Shown here piece after piece: positions 7,835 to 15,983 of a stretch of 44,888 bases of DNA. Made by a program: the position numbers and the translations under genes. Origin of the DNA: Stenotrophomonas maltophilia (GTDB lineage Bacteria; Pseudomonadota; Gammaproteobacteria; Xanthomonadales; Xanthomonadaceae); contig DGLB01000008.1 of NCBI GenBank assembly GCA_002387845.1, forward strand, positions 1 to 44,888, read 5' to 3'. The notes under the pieces are model-generated. The model was not told the DNA's origin, searched no databases, and worked only from the letters and a program-made list of their open reading frames with translations. How positions within the stretch are numbered: the first letter of the stretch is position 1; each line of letters starts with the position of its first letter.

Positions 7835-10012
7835 TCACCGCAACGTACGTGCGGCCTCGTTGGCGGCCCCGCGCAGCTTCGGCAGCAGCCGCAGCATCAG
7901 CGCCATCTGGGTGCGGATCAGCTGCAGCTTGGCCGGCATGCCGTCGTCTACCTGCTCCAGCTGCTCAGCCAGCGCCCGGTCTTCATCCTTGCGGCTTTCC
8001 TCGACCGGCTGCCGCTGCTGCAGCGCCGCGGCTATCTGCTGCATGGACTGCAGCACCCGTTCGCTGCCCTGCCGGGCCAGCGGGTCCGCCGCGAAGCTGT
8101 CCAGCTGCGCCCGGTGAGCGCCCAGTGCCGACAGATGCCCCAGCAGGGTGTTGGACAAGGCCAGAAAGCGGAACCCCGCATCCAGATTGCGCCGCACATG
8201 CCCCGGCTCGCGCAGCATGTTTGACAACGCGGTGGACAGGGCCACGTCGGCGTTGTGCATGTCGCGGCGGGCAACCCGGTAAGCCAGGTCGTCCTGCATG
8301 CCGCTGCCATACTGGCCCAGCACCGCCTGCAGGTAGCCGGCGCAGCGCTCCAGCACCCGTGCCATCACCTCGTTGAGCCGCCGCCCCTGCCAATCCGGCA
8401 GGATCAGGAACGCCGCGGCTGCGGCAATCGCGCAGCCCAGCAGGGTATCCACCAGCCGCGGCCAGATCAGCAGGAAGCCATCGCCGATCAGGTTGAAGCA
8501 GGTCAGCGCCATCACCGTGATCGCCGCCGAGGCCACCAGATAGCGGTCGTGGCGGGTGAAGAAGAACAGTAGCGCCGACAGCAGCGCGATCAGCAGCTCG
8601 ATGCGCAGGTCCTGGAACAGCTGCAGCAGCGCCCAGGTGAGCACCAGCCCGATCAGCGTGCCGGCCACGCGCTGCGCCAGGCGCTGGCGGGTCGCGCCGA
8701 AGTTGGGGCGGCACACGAACACGATGGTCAGCAGCACCCACGACCCGTTCTGGGCATTGACCAGATGGATCACGCCGAAGCCCACCACCAGCGCGATGGC
8801 CATGCGCAGGCCATGCCGGAACAGCACCGAGCCGGGCGTCAGCTGCTGGCGGATGCGCACGCCCATCTCGCGCAGGGTATGCGGGTTGGTGTCGCGCAGC
8901 CGGGTGTCAACGTTGTCCAGCGTGGTCTCGGACTGCGCGGCTTCGGACAGCCGGCGTTCGATGCTCTGCAGGTTGTGCCCGAGCAGGTCCAGCGAGGACA
9001 GCAGCCGCTGCCACTGCGGGTTGCGCTGTTCGCGCAGCCAGGCCAGCGAGGCGGTCAGGTCGGCGGTGGCCTGGCGGGTACGCTCGCCATACACGAACGG
9101 CCGGCGCAGTCGGATGGCGGTGCCGAGGTTGGCACAGGCCTCGCCCTGCAGCGCCAGCAGGCGTTGGCAGCGGTACAGCACGTCGCTGTGGAAGAAGGCC
9201 TCGGTGAGTGCACCATAGGGGTAGTGCGATGAGCTGGCGCGCTCGTGGAAATCCTGCGCCATGTAGTACAGCCGCAGGTACAGACCGGACTGCACGCCGG
9301 GCCGGCCAGAGCGGCCGAAGCGGGCCAGGATGGCGGTCTTGGCGGCATTGAGCGCCTCGACCACGCGGCGGTTATGCTCGGCCAGGTCCAACTGACGCTG
9401 TTGCAGGTCGAGCTCGCGCACGGGCTCGAACAGAGACGCCTTCAGTTCCAGGTAGCGACCCAGCTCGTGGTACAGCCGGGCCACACGCTCGCGCACCGGA
9501 CGGTTGGCGAACAGCGCGGTCCACAGGATCGACAGCAGCCCATACCACAGCGCGCCGGCGAGCAGATGGCTGACCGCGTTGATGGCCTGGGCGCGGTCGG
9601 CCGCGCCGTGTTGCTCCAGCCCGATCATGGTGTAGATGGCCAGGGTCACCGTCGCCTGGGCGATGGAGGCGTAGCGCTCGCCAAGCGCGCCGAGCAGGGT
9701 CAGGCCGAAGGTGGACGCAGCGAGCGCGGCAATGAACAGCCACGGCCAGGCGAACAACTCCACCACCGCAGCCGCCGCGATGACGAAGCACAGCAGCGAC
9801 AGCGCCACGGATTTGGTCCGGCCCCACCAGTTGTCATCGGTTTCGGCGATGGCGCTGGCGATGATGCCCAGGAACACGCCGGGCAGGGCAGGCAACTGGT
9901 CGAAATGCCAGCACACGCCCATTGCCACGCTGAGCGCAATGAACACCCGCAACCCGTAGCTGGCCTTTTCATGCGCCCACAGGCGGCTCAGTCGGGAATC
10001 TCGGGCGGACAT
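7835..10012 (-). CDS. yccS: YccS/FUSC family membrane protein
   Basis: A 725-residue protein of the TIGR01666/FUSC type related to E. coli YccS and to fusaric-acid resistance and aromatic-acid efflux components. Two blocks of about six helices each are separated and followed by large soluble regions: helices at about 20-150, a helical cytoplasmic segment with many Arg/Glu/Gln at about 170-380, a second membrane block at about 390-520 (GSVLFRHGLRMAIALVVGFGVIHLVNAQNGSWVLLT), then a coiled C-terminal part. The second block keeps the NGSWVLLTIVFVCRPNFGATRQRLAQR signature. The substrate is unknown. The start at 10012 has only a weak ribosome site. It appears monocistronic, with a 574-base non-coding interval before it. 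Confidence 0.87.
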   Translation of the reverse strand: MSARDSRLSRLWAHEKASYGLRVFIALSVAMGVCWHFDQLPALPGVFLGIIASAIAETDDNWWGRTKSVALSLLCFVIAAAAVVELFAWPWLFIAALAASTFGLTLLGALGERYASIAQATVTLAIYTMIGLEQHGAADRAQAINAVSHLLAGALWYGLLSILWTALFANRPVRERVARLYHELGRYLELKASLFEPVRELDLQQRQLDLAEHNRRVVEALNAAKTAILARFGRSGRPGVQSGLYLRLYYMAQDFHERASSSHYPYGALTEAFFHSDVLYRCQRLLALQGEACANLGTAIRLRRPFVYGERTRQATADLTASLAWLREQRNPQWQRLLSSLDLLGHNLQSIERRLSEAAQSETTLDNVDTRLRDTNPHTLREMGVRIRQQLTPGSVLFRHGLRMAIALVVGFGVIHLVNAQNGSWVLLTIVFVCRPNFGATRQRLAQRVAGTLIGLVLTWALLQLFQDLRIELLIALLSALLFFFTRHDRYLVASAAITVMALTCFNLIGDGFLLIWPRLVDTLLGCAIAAAAAFLILPDWQGRRLNEVMARVLERCAGYLQAVLGQYGSGMQDDLAYRVARRDMHNADVALSTALSNMLREPGHVRRNLDAGFRFLALSNTLLGHLSALGAHRAQLDSFAADPLARQGSERVLQSMQQIAAALQQRQPVEESRKDEDRALAEQLEQVDDGMPAKLQLIRTQMALMLRLLPKLRGAANEAARTLR

Positions 10013-10106
10013 GCGGGCTCGTGCTATCGGGGCTGCTCATTATTGCTGCATTCGCTGTGAGGGTGCGCGAACGGCGACCTCGTGTGCCGGTTTACGTGTC
10101 TGGGGC

Positions 10107-10201
10107 CGGCGGGTGGGGGGTACGGGACACGCCGTAAATCTCCCGTTAGGCTCGGGCGGCACATCCATGTGCCTTCACGGTCCCGTACCCCCCACCCGCC
10201 G
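10107..10201 (+). repeat. structured palindromic element, copy A
   Basis: Outer arms of 21 bases (10107-10127 and 10181-10201) are perfectly complementary. Inside, GGCACAT and ATGTGCC (10158-10164 and 10167-10173) form a second perfect hairpin. Fixed sequence blocks are GGGACACGCCGTAAA, GGCTCG, ACATCCATGT and ACGGTCCCG in this order. Copy B has the same blocks in reverse orientation but different stem sequences, so pairing rather than sequence is conserved. Confidence 0.85.
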
Positions 10202-10258
10202 CCCCCTCGATACAGGGTCGGTGGCCCATGGGAAATGCCAGATCAACGGTGGTGTCGA

Positions 10259-10300
10259 TCTGGGGTCATGCGTTACCGGATGTTGGGGATTTCACGGCCG
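10259..10300 (+). repeat. 42-base dispersed repeat, copy 1
   Basis: This segment matches 43669-43710 at 34 of 42 positions without gaps; the conserved core is GTCATGCGTTACCGG followed nine bases later by ATTTCAC. It is followed here by CGACGCTACC, whose reverse complement starts with the GTAG typical of SMAG repeats. It is probably the degenerate flank of a dispersed repeat family. Confidence 0.65.
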
Positions 10301-10374
10301 TCGTCTGTCGACCGACGCTACCAGGGGGCGGGCATTTGATTTTCTGTGACCACCGATGGCCTGTCTGGGGCGTG

Positions 10375-10466
10375 CCGGGGTGGGTTTGCGGGACCGTAGA
10401 AAACATGGATGTTTTCTACGAGCCCCCATGGATGGGTTTACGGCGTGTCCCGCAAACCCACCCCGG
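10375..10466 (-). repeat. structured palindromic element, copy B
   Basis: The 19-base outer arms at 10375-10393 and 10448-10466 are perfectly complementary. The internal hairpin pairs GTAGAAAACAT (10396-10406) with ATGTTTTCTAC (10409-10419), and a smaller CCCAT/ATGGG hairpin follows. Read on the minus strand it has the same order of fixed blocks as copy A: GGGACACGCCGTAAA, GGCTCG, ACATCCATGT, ACGGTCCCG. The predicted fold is a three-way junction with one outer and two inner stems. Confidence 0.85.
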
Positions 10467-10520
10467 TGCGACCAAACACGGAAACCGATGACCGAGAGCT
10501 GTTCGCCCAAATCCAACAGC

Positions 10521-10543
10521 AGCCGGGCAGAGCCCGGCTCTAC
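10521..10543 (-). repeat. SMAG/REP-type hairpin
   Basis: AGCCGGGC (10521-10528) pairs with GCCCGGCT (10532-10539) and is followed by CTAC, giving a minus-strand GTAG head. It lies 44 bases beyond the receptor stop codon at 10587 and could protect the 3' end of that mRNA. Confidence 0.75.
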
Positions 10544-10586
10544 GAGATGGTCAGATGGTCGCAATCCCAATCTCAGCCGCGCAGGG

Positions 10587-12656
10587 TTACAGGTCGAAGC
10601 GCACGCTGACCGCGAACGTGCGCGGCAGGCCGATGCCGGCGTTGGACCAGTACTTCTTGTTGGTGAGGTTCTCCACGCTGGCACGCCACGTGACCGCGTG
10701 TTCGTTCCACTGCATGCGGTAGCCCACGCCGGCGTTGAACAGGGTGTAATCCGGCAGTTTCAGCGTGTTGTCCGCGTCGTAGTACACGTCGCCGTAGTAG
10801 CGGGCCAGTGCGTAGGCTTCCAGCCCGTCCACCCACGGCAGCTGGTAGTTTGCGTGCAGTACGCCGTTCCAGCGCGCCGCGCCGGTGGTGCGGTTGCCCT
10901 GCTGGCTGGCGCTGTCCGGCGACAGCTTGTCGTAAGTGGGATCCAGCCAGGTCACGCCGCCGCCCAGGGTGAAGGCATCGGTCAGGTGCACCGCACCGCT
11001 GGCTTCAATGCCCTCATACAGCGTGATGCCGTCCTGCACCAGCAGCAGGCCGGCCGGGGTGATGCGGTCGATGTTTGCGCCGCGCTCCAGCCGGAACGCC
11101 GCCACGTTCGCGTTCCAGCGCGGGTACTCCATCTTCGCGCCCACTTCGAACTGCTTGCTGATGGTCGGGTCCAGCACGTCGCCCGCGTTGATGTAATCCG
11201 AACCTACGCGGTTGCCGGCCTCCAGCGATTCCACGTAGCTGGTGTACAGCGTCACTTCTTCCACCGGCTTGTACATCACCGCGTAAGTCGGGGTCACCGG
11301 GTAGGTGTGGTAGCTGCCCTTGTTCTCGAAGTCGTTGTAGCGCGCACCGGCCAGCACCGACCAGCCATGACCGAAGTCCACCGTGTCGCTGACGAACACG
11401 GCCTGCTGAATGGTCTCGCTGCTGCGCGTCATCACCCGCGAACCCACGGCGTCATGGCGGATCGTCGGGCGCTGGTACAGATTGCCGCGGCCGATCAGGT
11501 TCCACTCATAGGGGCGATCCCAGCCGGTTGCGGTCTGGTGCGAAATGCCCGCCACCAGCTGGTGCGACAGCGGACCGGTCTGGAAGCGGCCCTGCAACAT
11601 CGCCTGGGCCTGCTTCCACTCGGTCTTGCCGCCCAGTTCGTAGGCGTTGATGTTGTAATCGCCGTTCACATCGTCGATGTAGCCGAAGATCTTGTTCACG
11701 TCGTTCCACGAGCTGGTGTAGCCGTAGCTCACGCTGGCCTTCCAGTTGTCGTTGATCTGCCAGTTCAGCGCCGTCGACAGCAGGCTGGAGCGGGTGTCGT
11801 AGTAGGTGCCTGGAATGCTGTTGTTGACGTCCCCGGCAATCGGACGCGGCAGCTCGGTCAGGCCGATGAAGTACCACTGCGGGGACTCTTCGCTCAGGTC
11901 GCGTTCCTGGAACACGCCGTCAAAGGTCCAGGTCAGCGCATCGCCCAGGCGCGCGTCCAGTGACAGCGCGCCCACCTTGCGGTCCACCTCGCCACCGTTG
12001 AAGGTTTCACCCTTCTCCTGGTACGCATTGAAGCGGTAGCCGAACATGTCCTCGTTGCCGAAGCGGCCGCCCACATCCAGCTGCCCGCTGACCACGCCCT
12101 GCTCCCGCCAACCCAGCTGCGCCGACAGCGTGGGGGTGTCGGTCGGCTTCCGGGTCACATAGTTGATGATCCCGCCCGGTTGGCCGAAGCCGTACATGAA
12201 GCCGCCCGGCCCCTTCAGCAGTTCCACCTGCTCCATCACTTCCAGCGGCCACTCCGTGCCCCATGAAGACACCTGCAGGCCGTTGACCCGATAGCTGTCA
12301 TAGCTCAGATCGATGCCGCGGTTGCGGATCGGCGAGCTCCAGCCACTGGCATACGCACTGACCTGGGTCACCACCGAGGGATCGGTCAGGAACGCCTCGC
12401 CCAGCGATACCACCTGGCGCTGCTCGATGGCTTCGCGGCCGACCACCGAAATTGCAAACGGGGTATCACGCACCGCGCGGTCGCCCAGTGCGCCGGTATC
12501 GGTATGGGCGCGCTCGCCGGTCACGGTGATCGCGTCCAGTTCGGTGGCACTGCGGGCGCGCGTGGCACCGTCCGGGGTGGATTGTGCCTGTGCGGTGCAG
12601 GCCAGCGAGAGGGAAAGGGCAAGCAGCGTCGGACGCAGAAGAGCAGGGGATCGCAT
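10587..12656 (-). CDS. TonB-dependent siderophore receptor
   Basis: A 689-residue outer-membrane receptor. The ATG at 12656 gives a clean signal peptide (MRSPALLRPTLLALSLSLAC, cleavage near AQA-QS) and follows GGAGG about 11 bases upstream; an ATG at 12686 would bury the signal. The plug domain contains VSLGEAFLTDPSVV and the GGIINYVTRKP segment, hallmarks of FpvA/FhuE-type receptors, followed by a 22-strand barrel ending in the outer-membrane signature SVRFDL. No N-terminal signalling extension is present, so it is not a sigma-regulator transducer. It lies downstream of the RND operon on the same strand, but the 204-base gap holds a Fur-like site, so separate iron-controlled transcription is likely. 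Confidence 0.9.
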   Translation of the reverse strand: MRSPALLRPTLLALSLSLACTAQAQSTPDGATRARSATELDAITVTGERAHTDTGALGDRAVRDTPFAISVVGREAIEQRQVVSLGEAFLTDPSVVTQVSAYASGWSSPIRNRGIDLSYDSYRVNGLQVSSWGTEWPLEVMEQVELLKGPGGFMYGFGQPGGIINYVTRKPTDTPTLSAQLGWREQGVVSGQLDVGGRFGNEDMFGYRFNAYQEKGETFNGGEVDRKVGALSLDARLGDALTWTFDGVFQERDLSEESPQWYFIGLTELPRPIAGDVNNSIPGTYYDTRSSLLSTALNWQINDNWKASVSYGYTSSWNDVNKIFGYIDDVNGDYNINAYELGGKTEWKQAQAMLQGRFQTGPLSHQLVAGISHQTATGWDRPYEWNLIGRGNLYQRPTIRHDAVGSRVMTRSSETIQQAVFVSDTVDFGHGWSVLAGARYNDFENKGSYHTYPVTPTYAVMYKPVEEVTLYTSYVESLEAGNRVGSDYINAGDVLDPTISKQFEVGAKMEYPRWNANVAAFRLERGANIDRITPAGLLLVQDGITLYEGIEASGAVHLTDAFTLGGGVTWLDPTYDKLSPDSASQQGNRTTGAARWNGVLHANYQLPWVDGLEAYALARYYGDVYYDADNTLKLPDYTLFNAGVGYRMQWNEHAVTWRASVENLTNKKYWSNAGIGLPRTFAVSVRFDL

Positions 12657-12818
12657 GTTGTGAGGGTCCTCCGCGGACAGCAGCACACCGTCCGCGATCA
12701 GGTGATGGCGGAATAGGGGAGGTGGCTGAGTCGGGGCACTGCCCGCAGAAGGCGGGAATCAGCGCGGAGCGCGAGGCGCGGCAGGACCGTGGCTGCCGCG
12801 AATTGTTCTCTTTTCGTT

Positions 12819-12853
12819 ACCGCGCGTCAAATGATTGTCATGTGACGCGCGGT
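12819..12853. promoter_or_regulatory. 11-bp inverted repeat with Fur-box-like loop
   Basis: ACCGCGCGTCA (12819-12829) and TGACGCGCGGT (12843-12853) are perfect complements. The enclosed minus-strand sequence reads TGACAATCATTT, which matches 10 of 15 positions of the Fur 7-1-7 consensus TGATAATCATTATCA when the flanks are included. It begins eight bases after the stop of the RND gene and about 165 bases before the receptor start. It may serve both as the 3' hairpin of the pump mRNA and as the iron operator of the receptor. No U-tract follows the stem. Confidence 0.55.
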
Positions 12854-12860
12854 CGCAGGG

Positions 12861-15800
12861 TCACGCGCGAGCCGCGCGTCGCAGCAGTCTGCGTTCGCGC
12901 CGGCGTGCCCGCCACGCACGCCAGTGGCCCTGCAGGCAGGAGAAGATCACATACAGCGCCGGGGTACTGAGCAGCGTCAGGCTCTGCGAGAACAACAGGC
13001 CGCCAATCATCGCGATACCCAGCGGGCGGCGCAGTTCCGAGCCCTCGCCGATGCCGATCGCCAGCGGCACGGCGGCCAAGATCGCCACCATCGTGGTCAT
13101 CATGATCGGACGGAAGCGCACGATGCTGGCCTCCCGCACCGCTTCCAGCGGGGTTTTGCCGTGCTCGCGCTGCGCCACCACCGCGAAGTCGATCATCATG
13201 ATCGCGTTCTTCTTGACGATGCCGATCAGCAGCACCAGCGCGATCATCGAGATCACCGACAGCTCGGTGTTGGTGACGAACAGTGCCAGCAGCGCACCCA
13301 CGCCCGCTGCCGGCAGCGTCGACAGAATGGTCACCGGGTGCACCAGGCTTTCATACAGCATGCCCAGCACCAGATACACGGTGATGATCGCTGCCAGCAC
13401 CAGGATCAACATCGAGTTCGGGTTCAACTGCACGTTGAAGCCGCCGCCGTCGCTGATGCGGATGTCGCCCGGCAGGCGCAGGCCGTCGATGGTGCGCTTG
13501 ATGATCAGGTCCGCCTCACCGGTGCTCACGCCCGGAGCCAGGTTGTAGCTCAGGTCCATGGTGGTGTACTGGTTCTCGTGGGTGATCTGTGGCGGGGCCA
13601 GCCCCGGCACCTGTTCGGCCACCGCGGTGAGCGGAATCATCTCGCCATTGCCGGCGCGCACGTAGATTTCGTCCAGCGCCTTCGGCGTGGCGGTCTGCTC
13701 GGGCAGGGCATTGACCACCACGCTGTACTGGTTGATGTCCGAGTAGATGGTGGAGATCTGGCGCTGGCCGAACGCGCCGTACAGCGCGCCATCAATCGCA
13801 CCGACCGACACGCCCAGCCGTGCCGCCTTGGCGCGGTCGATCACCACGTTCTGGCGCAGGCCTGCAGTGTCCACGTCGGTGCCGACGTCGCGCAGCTTGG
13901 GGTTCTGCTTCAGCGCCGCCTGCACCTTGGGCAGCCATTCCTGCAACTGGGCCAGGTCGTTGCCCTGCAGCGACACACGGTACTGCGCGCCCTGGCTGTT
14001 GCCGCCACCGCCGTCGCTGGGCAGGTCCTGGATCGCGCGCAGGCGCAACTGCAGGTCCGGGTAGCGGTCGGCCTTGGCACTGAGCCGGGCCAAGGCGGCC
14101 GCGGTGGTTTCGCGCCGGCCTTCCTTGCGGGTCTTCAGCTCCACGTTGAACTGCGCGCTGGAACCCTGGCGGCCACTGCCCAGGCGCACACCCACGGTCT
14201 TCACCGCCGGGTCGGCCATCAGCATGTCGGTGATGCGGCGCTGCCGGTTGACCATGTCCTCGAACGACACCGTCGCGCTGGAGTTGGCACGGCCCCAGAT
14301 CAGGCCGGTGTCCTGCGGCGGGAACGAACCCTTCTTGACCGCACCGCCCAGCATCACCGTGGCCACGATCAGCAGGATCGGGGTCAGCGACAACAGCAGC
14401 GCATGCCGCAGCGAGAAGTCCAGGCACACGGTGTAGACCCGCAGCATGCGCTCGTGCGCGCCATCCAGGAAACGACCGATCCGCGAGGGCTTCTCCGGTT
14501 CCTCGTGCGCGCTCAGAAAGCGGCTGCACAGGGCGGGCGTGAGGGTGAGCGAGACGATCATGGAGACCACGATGGCCGCTACCAGCGTGACCGTGAACTC
14601 GCGGAAGAACGCGCCGACCATGCCGCTGGCGAACAGCAGCGGAATGAACACCGCCACCAGCGAGGCGGTGATCGACACAATGGTGAAGCCGATCTCACGC
14701 GCGCCGGTCAACGCCGCCTGCATCCGTGGCATGCCCTCATCCAGATGCCGCATGATGTTCTCGATCACCACGATTGCATCGTCCACCACGAAGCCGATCG
14801 CGATCACCAGCGCCAGCAGGCTCAGGTTGTTCAAGGTGAAGCCGAACACGTACATCACCAGCGCCGCACCGGCCAGCGACAGCGGCACGGTGATGGCGGC
14901 GATCAGCGTGGGGGCCAGCCGGCGCAGGAACAGCGCCATGGTCAGCACGACCATGGCCAGACTGATCAGCAGGGTGATCTGCACTTCATGCAGCGACGAG
15001 CGGATGGTCGGGGTGCGGTCGAAGTACGGGGTCAGTACGGTGCCGGGTTGCAGGTAGTCGCGCAGGGTCGGGATCTGTGCCTTCACCCGGTCGACAGTTT
15101 CGACGATGTTGGCCCCGGCACGGGTGAACACATACATCACCACGGCCGGCTTGTGGTTGAACCACGCGGCCTGGTAGGCATCCTGCTGGCCGTCGTAGAC
15201 GTTGGCCACATCCTTCAGGCGGATCACCCGACCGTCGTCCTGGGTCTTGATCACCAGGTTGGCGAAGTCCGCAGCGCGGGCCACCGAGTCGTTGGCGATG
15301 ATCGCGGTGGTGGTGTTGCCGTCGCTCAGGAAGCCGGTGGGCGAGGTCACATTGGCCGCGCGCACCGCATTGCGCAGGTCGTCCGGGGTGAGATTCAGCG
15401 CGTTGAGCAGACGCAGGTTCACGTCCACGCGCACGGCCGGCGTCGAAGCACCGGCGATGTCCACCGACGAGACGCCACTGATCTGGCGGATGCGCTGGGC
15501 CAGCAGCGAATCGGCCACGTTGTACAGTTCATCGGCCGACTGGGTCTGCGAGGTGAGCGCGATGGCGATCACCGGATCGTCGTTCGGGTTGGCCTTCTGG
15601 AACATGGGCGAACCCAACCCCGAGGGCAGGTCGGCCTGGGCCGAGTTGATCGCGGTCTGCACGTCCAGTGCCGCCGAATCGATGTCGACCCCGCTCTGGA
15701 AGATCATGAACACCAGCGAGCTGCCTTCCGAGCTGGACGAACGCATCTGGTCCACGCCGGGCAGCTGGCCCAGATGGCGTTCCAGCGGTGCGGTCACCGT

Positions 15801-15983
15801 GGATGCCATGGTGGTGGCGTCCGCGCCGGACTGGCTGGCGTGCACGAAGATCACCGGAATCTGGATGTTCGGCAGCGCCGACACGCCCAGCTTCAGGTAA
15901 CAGAGCAGGCCCACCACGAACAGGCCGATGGCCAGCAGCGTGGTGCCGATCGGGCGGCGGATGAACGGGCCGGAGATGTTCAC
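12861..15983 (-). CDS. RND efflux permease, second of tandem pair (MdtC/SmeK-like)
   Basis: A 1040-residue inner-membrane pump subunit starting at GTG 15983, where the GTG overlaps the TGA of the upstream RND gene in a GTGA junction. The N-terminus NISGPFIRRPIGTTLLAIGL is the standard RND opening. Twelve helices and two periplasmic loops are evident, with the helix-4 motif FVVDDAIVVIENIMRHLDEG containing the proton-relay DD pair. It is closer in feel to MdtC than AcrB. Tandem RND genes form a heterotrimeric pump in E. coli MdtBC, and SmeJK is the counterpart in S. maltophilia. Translational coupling with the first permease should keep their ratio fixed. Confidence 0.92.
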   Translation of the reverse strand: MNISGPFIRRPIGTTLLAIGLFVVGLLCYLKLGVSALPNIQIPVIFVHASQSGADATTMASTVTAPLERHLGQLPGVDQMRSSSSEGSSLVFMIFQSGVDIDSAALDVQTAINSAQADLPSGLGSPMFQKANPNDDPVIAIALTSQTQSADELYNVADSLLAQRIRQISGVSSVDIAGASTPAVRVDVNLRLLNALNLTPDDLRNAVRAANVTSPTGFLSDGNTTTAIIANDSVARAADFANLVIKTQDDGRVIRLKDVANVYDGQQDAYQAAWFNHKPAVVMYVFTRAGANIVETVDRVKAQIPTLRDYLQPGTVLTPYFDRTPTIRSSLHEVQITLLISLAMVVLTMALFLRRLAPTLIAAITVPLSLAGAALVMYVFGFTLNNLSLLALVIAIGFVVDDAIVVIENIMRHLDEGMPRMQAALTGAREIGFTIVSITASLVAVFIPLLFASGMVGAFFREFTVTLVAAIVVSMIVSLTLTPALCSRFLSAHEEPEKPSRIGRFLDGAHERMLRVYTVCLDFSLRHALLLSLTPILLIVATVMLGGAVKKGSFPPQDTGLIWGRANSSATVSFEDMVNRQRRITDMLMADPAVKTVGVRLGSGRQGSSAQFNVELKTRKEGRRETTAAALARLSAKADRYPDLQLRLRAIQDLPSDGGGGNSQGAQYRVSLQGNDLAQLQEWLPKVQAALKQNPKLRDVGTDVDTAGLRQNVVIDRAKAARLGVSVGAIDGALYGAFGQRQISTIYSDINQYSVVVNALPEQTATPKALDEIYVRAGNGEMIPLTAVAEQVPGLAPPQITHENQYTTMDLSYNLAPGVSTGEADLIIKRTIDGLRLPGDIRISDGGGFNVQLNPNSMLILVLAAIITVYLVLGMLYESLVHPVTILSTLPAAGVGALLALFVTNTELSVISMIALVLLIGIVKKNAIMMIDFAVVAQREHGKTPLEAVREASIVRFRPIMMTTMVAILAAVPLAIGIGEGSELRRPLGIAMIGGLLFSQSLTLLSTPALYVIFSCLQGHWRAWRARRRERRLLRRAARA

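Larger units (their letters stand above)
10013..10586. other. 574-base gene-free interval with clustered palindromic repeats
   Basis: No frame here has a ribosome site or protein-like composition. The interval contains the yccS upstream region, two opposite-facing copies of a structured palindromic element (10107-10201 and 10375-10466), one copy of a 42-base repeat also found at 43669 (10259-10300), a GTAG-type hairpin remnant near 10303-10315, and a REP at 10521-10543. Both flanking genes are on the minus strand, so it must contain the end of the siderophore-receptor transcript and the yccS promoter, neither of which I can pinpoint. Confidence 0.7.

Noticed and set aside
10228..10491. A short plus-strand frame of 87 codons in the gene-free interval
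   Set aside because: It overlaps palindromic element copy B and the 42-base repeat, has no ribosome site and no recognisable composition.
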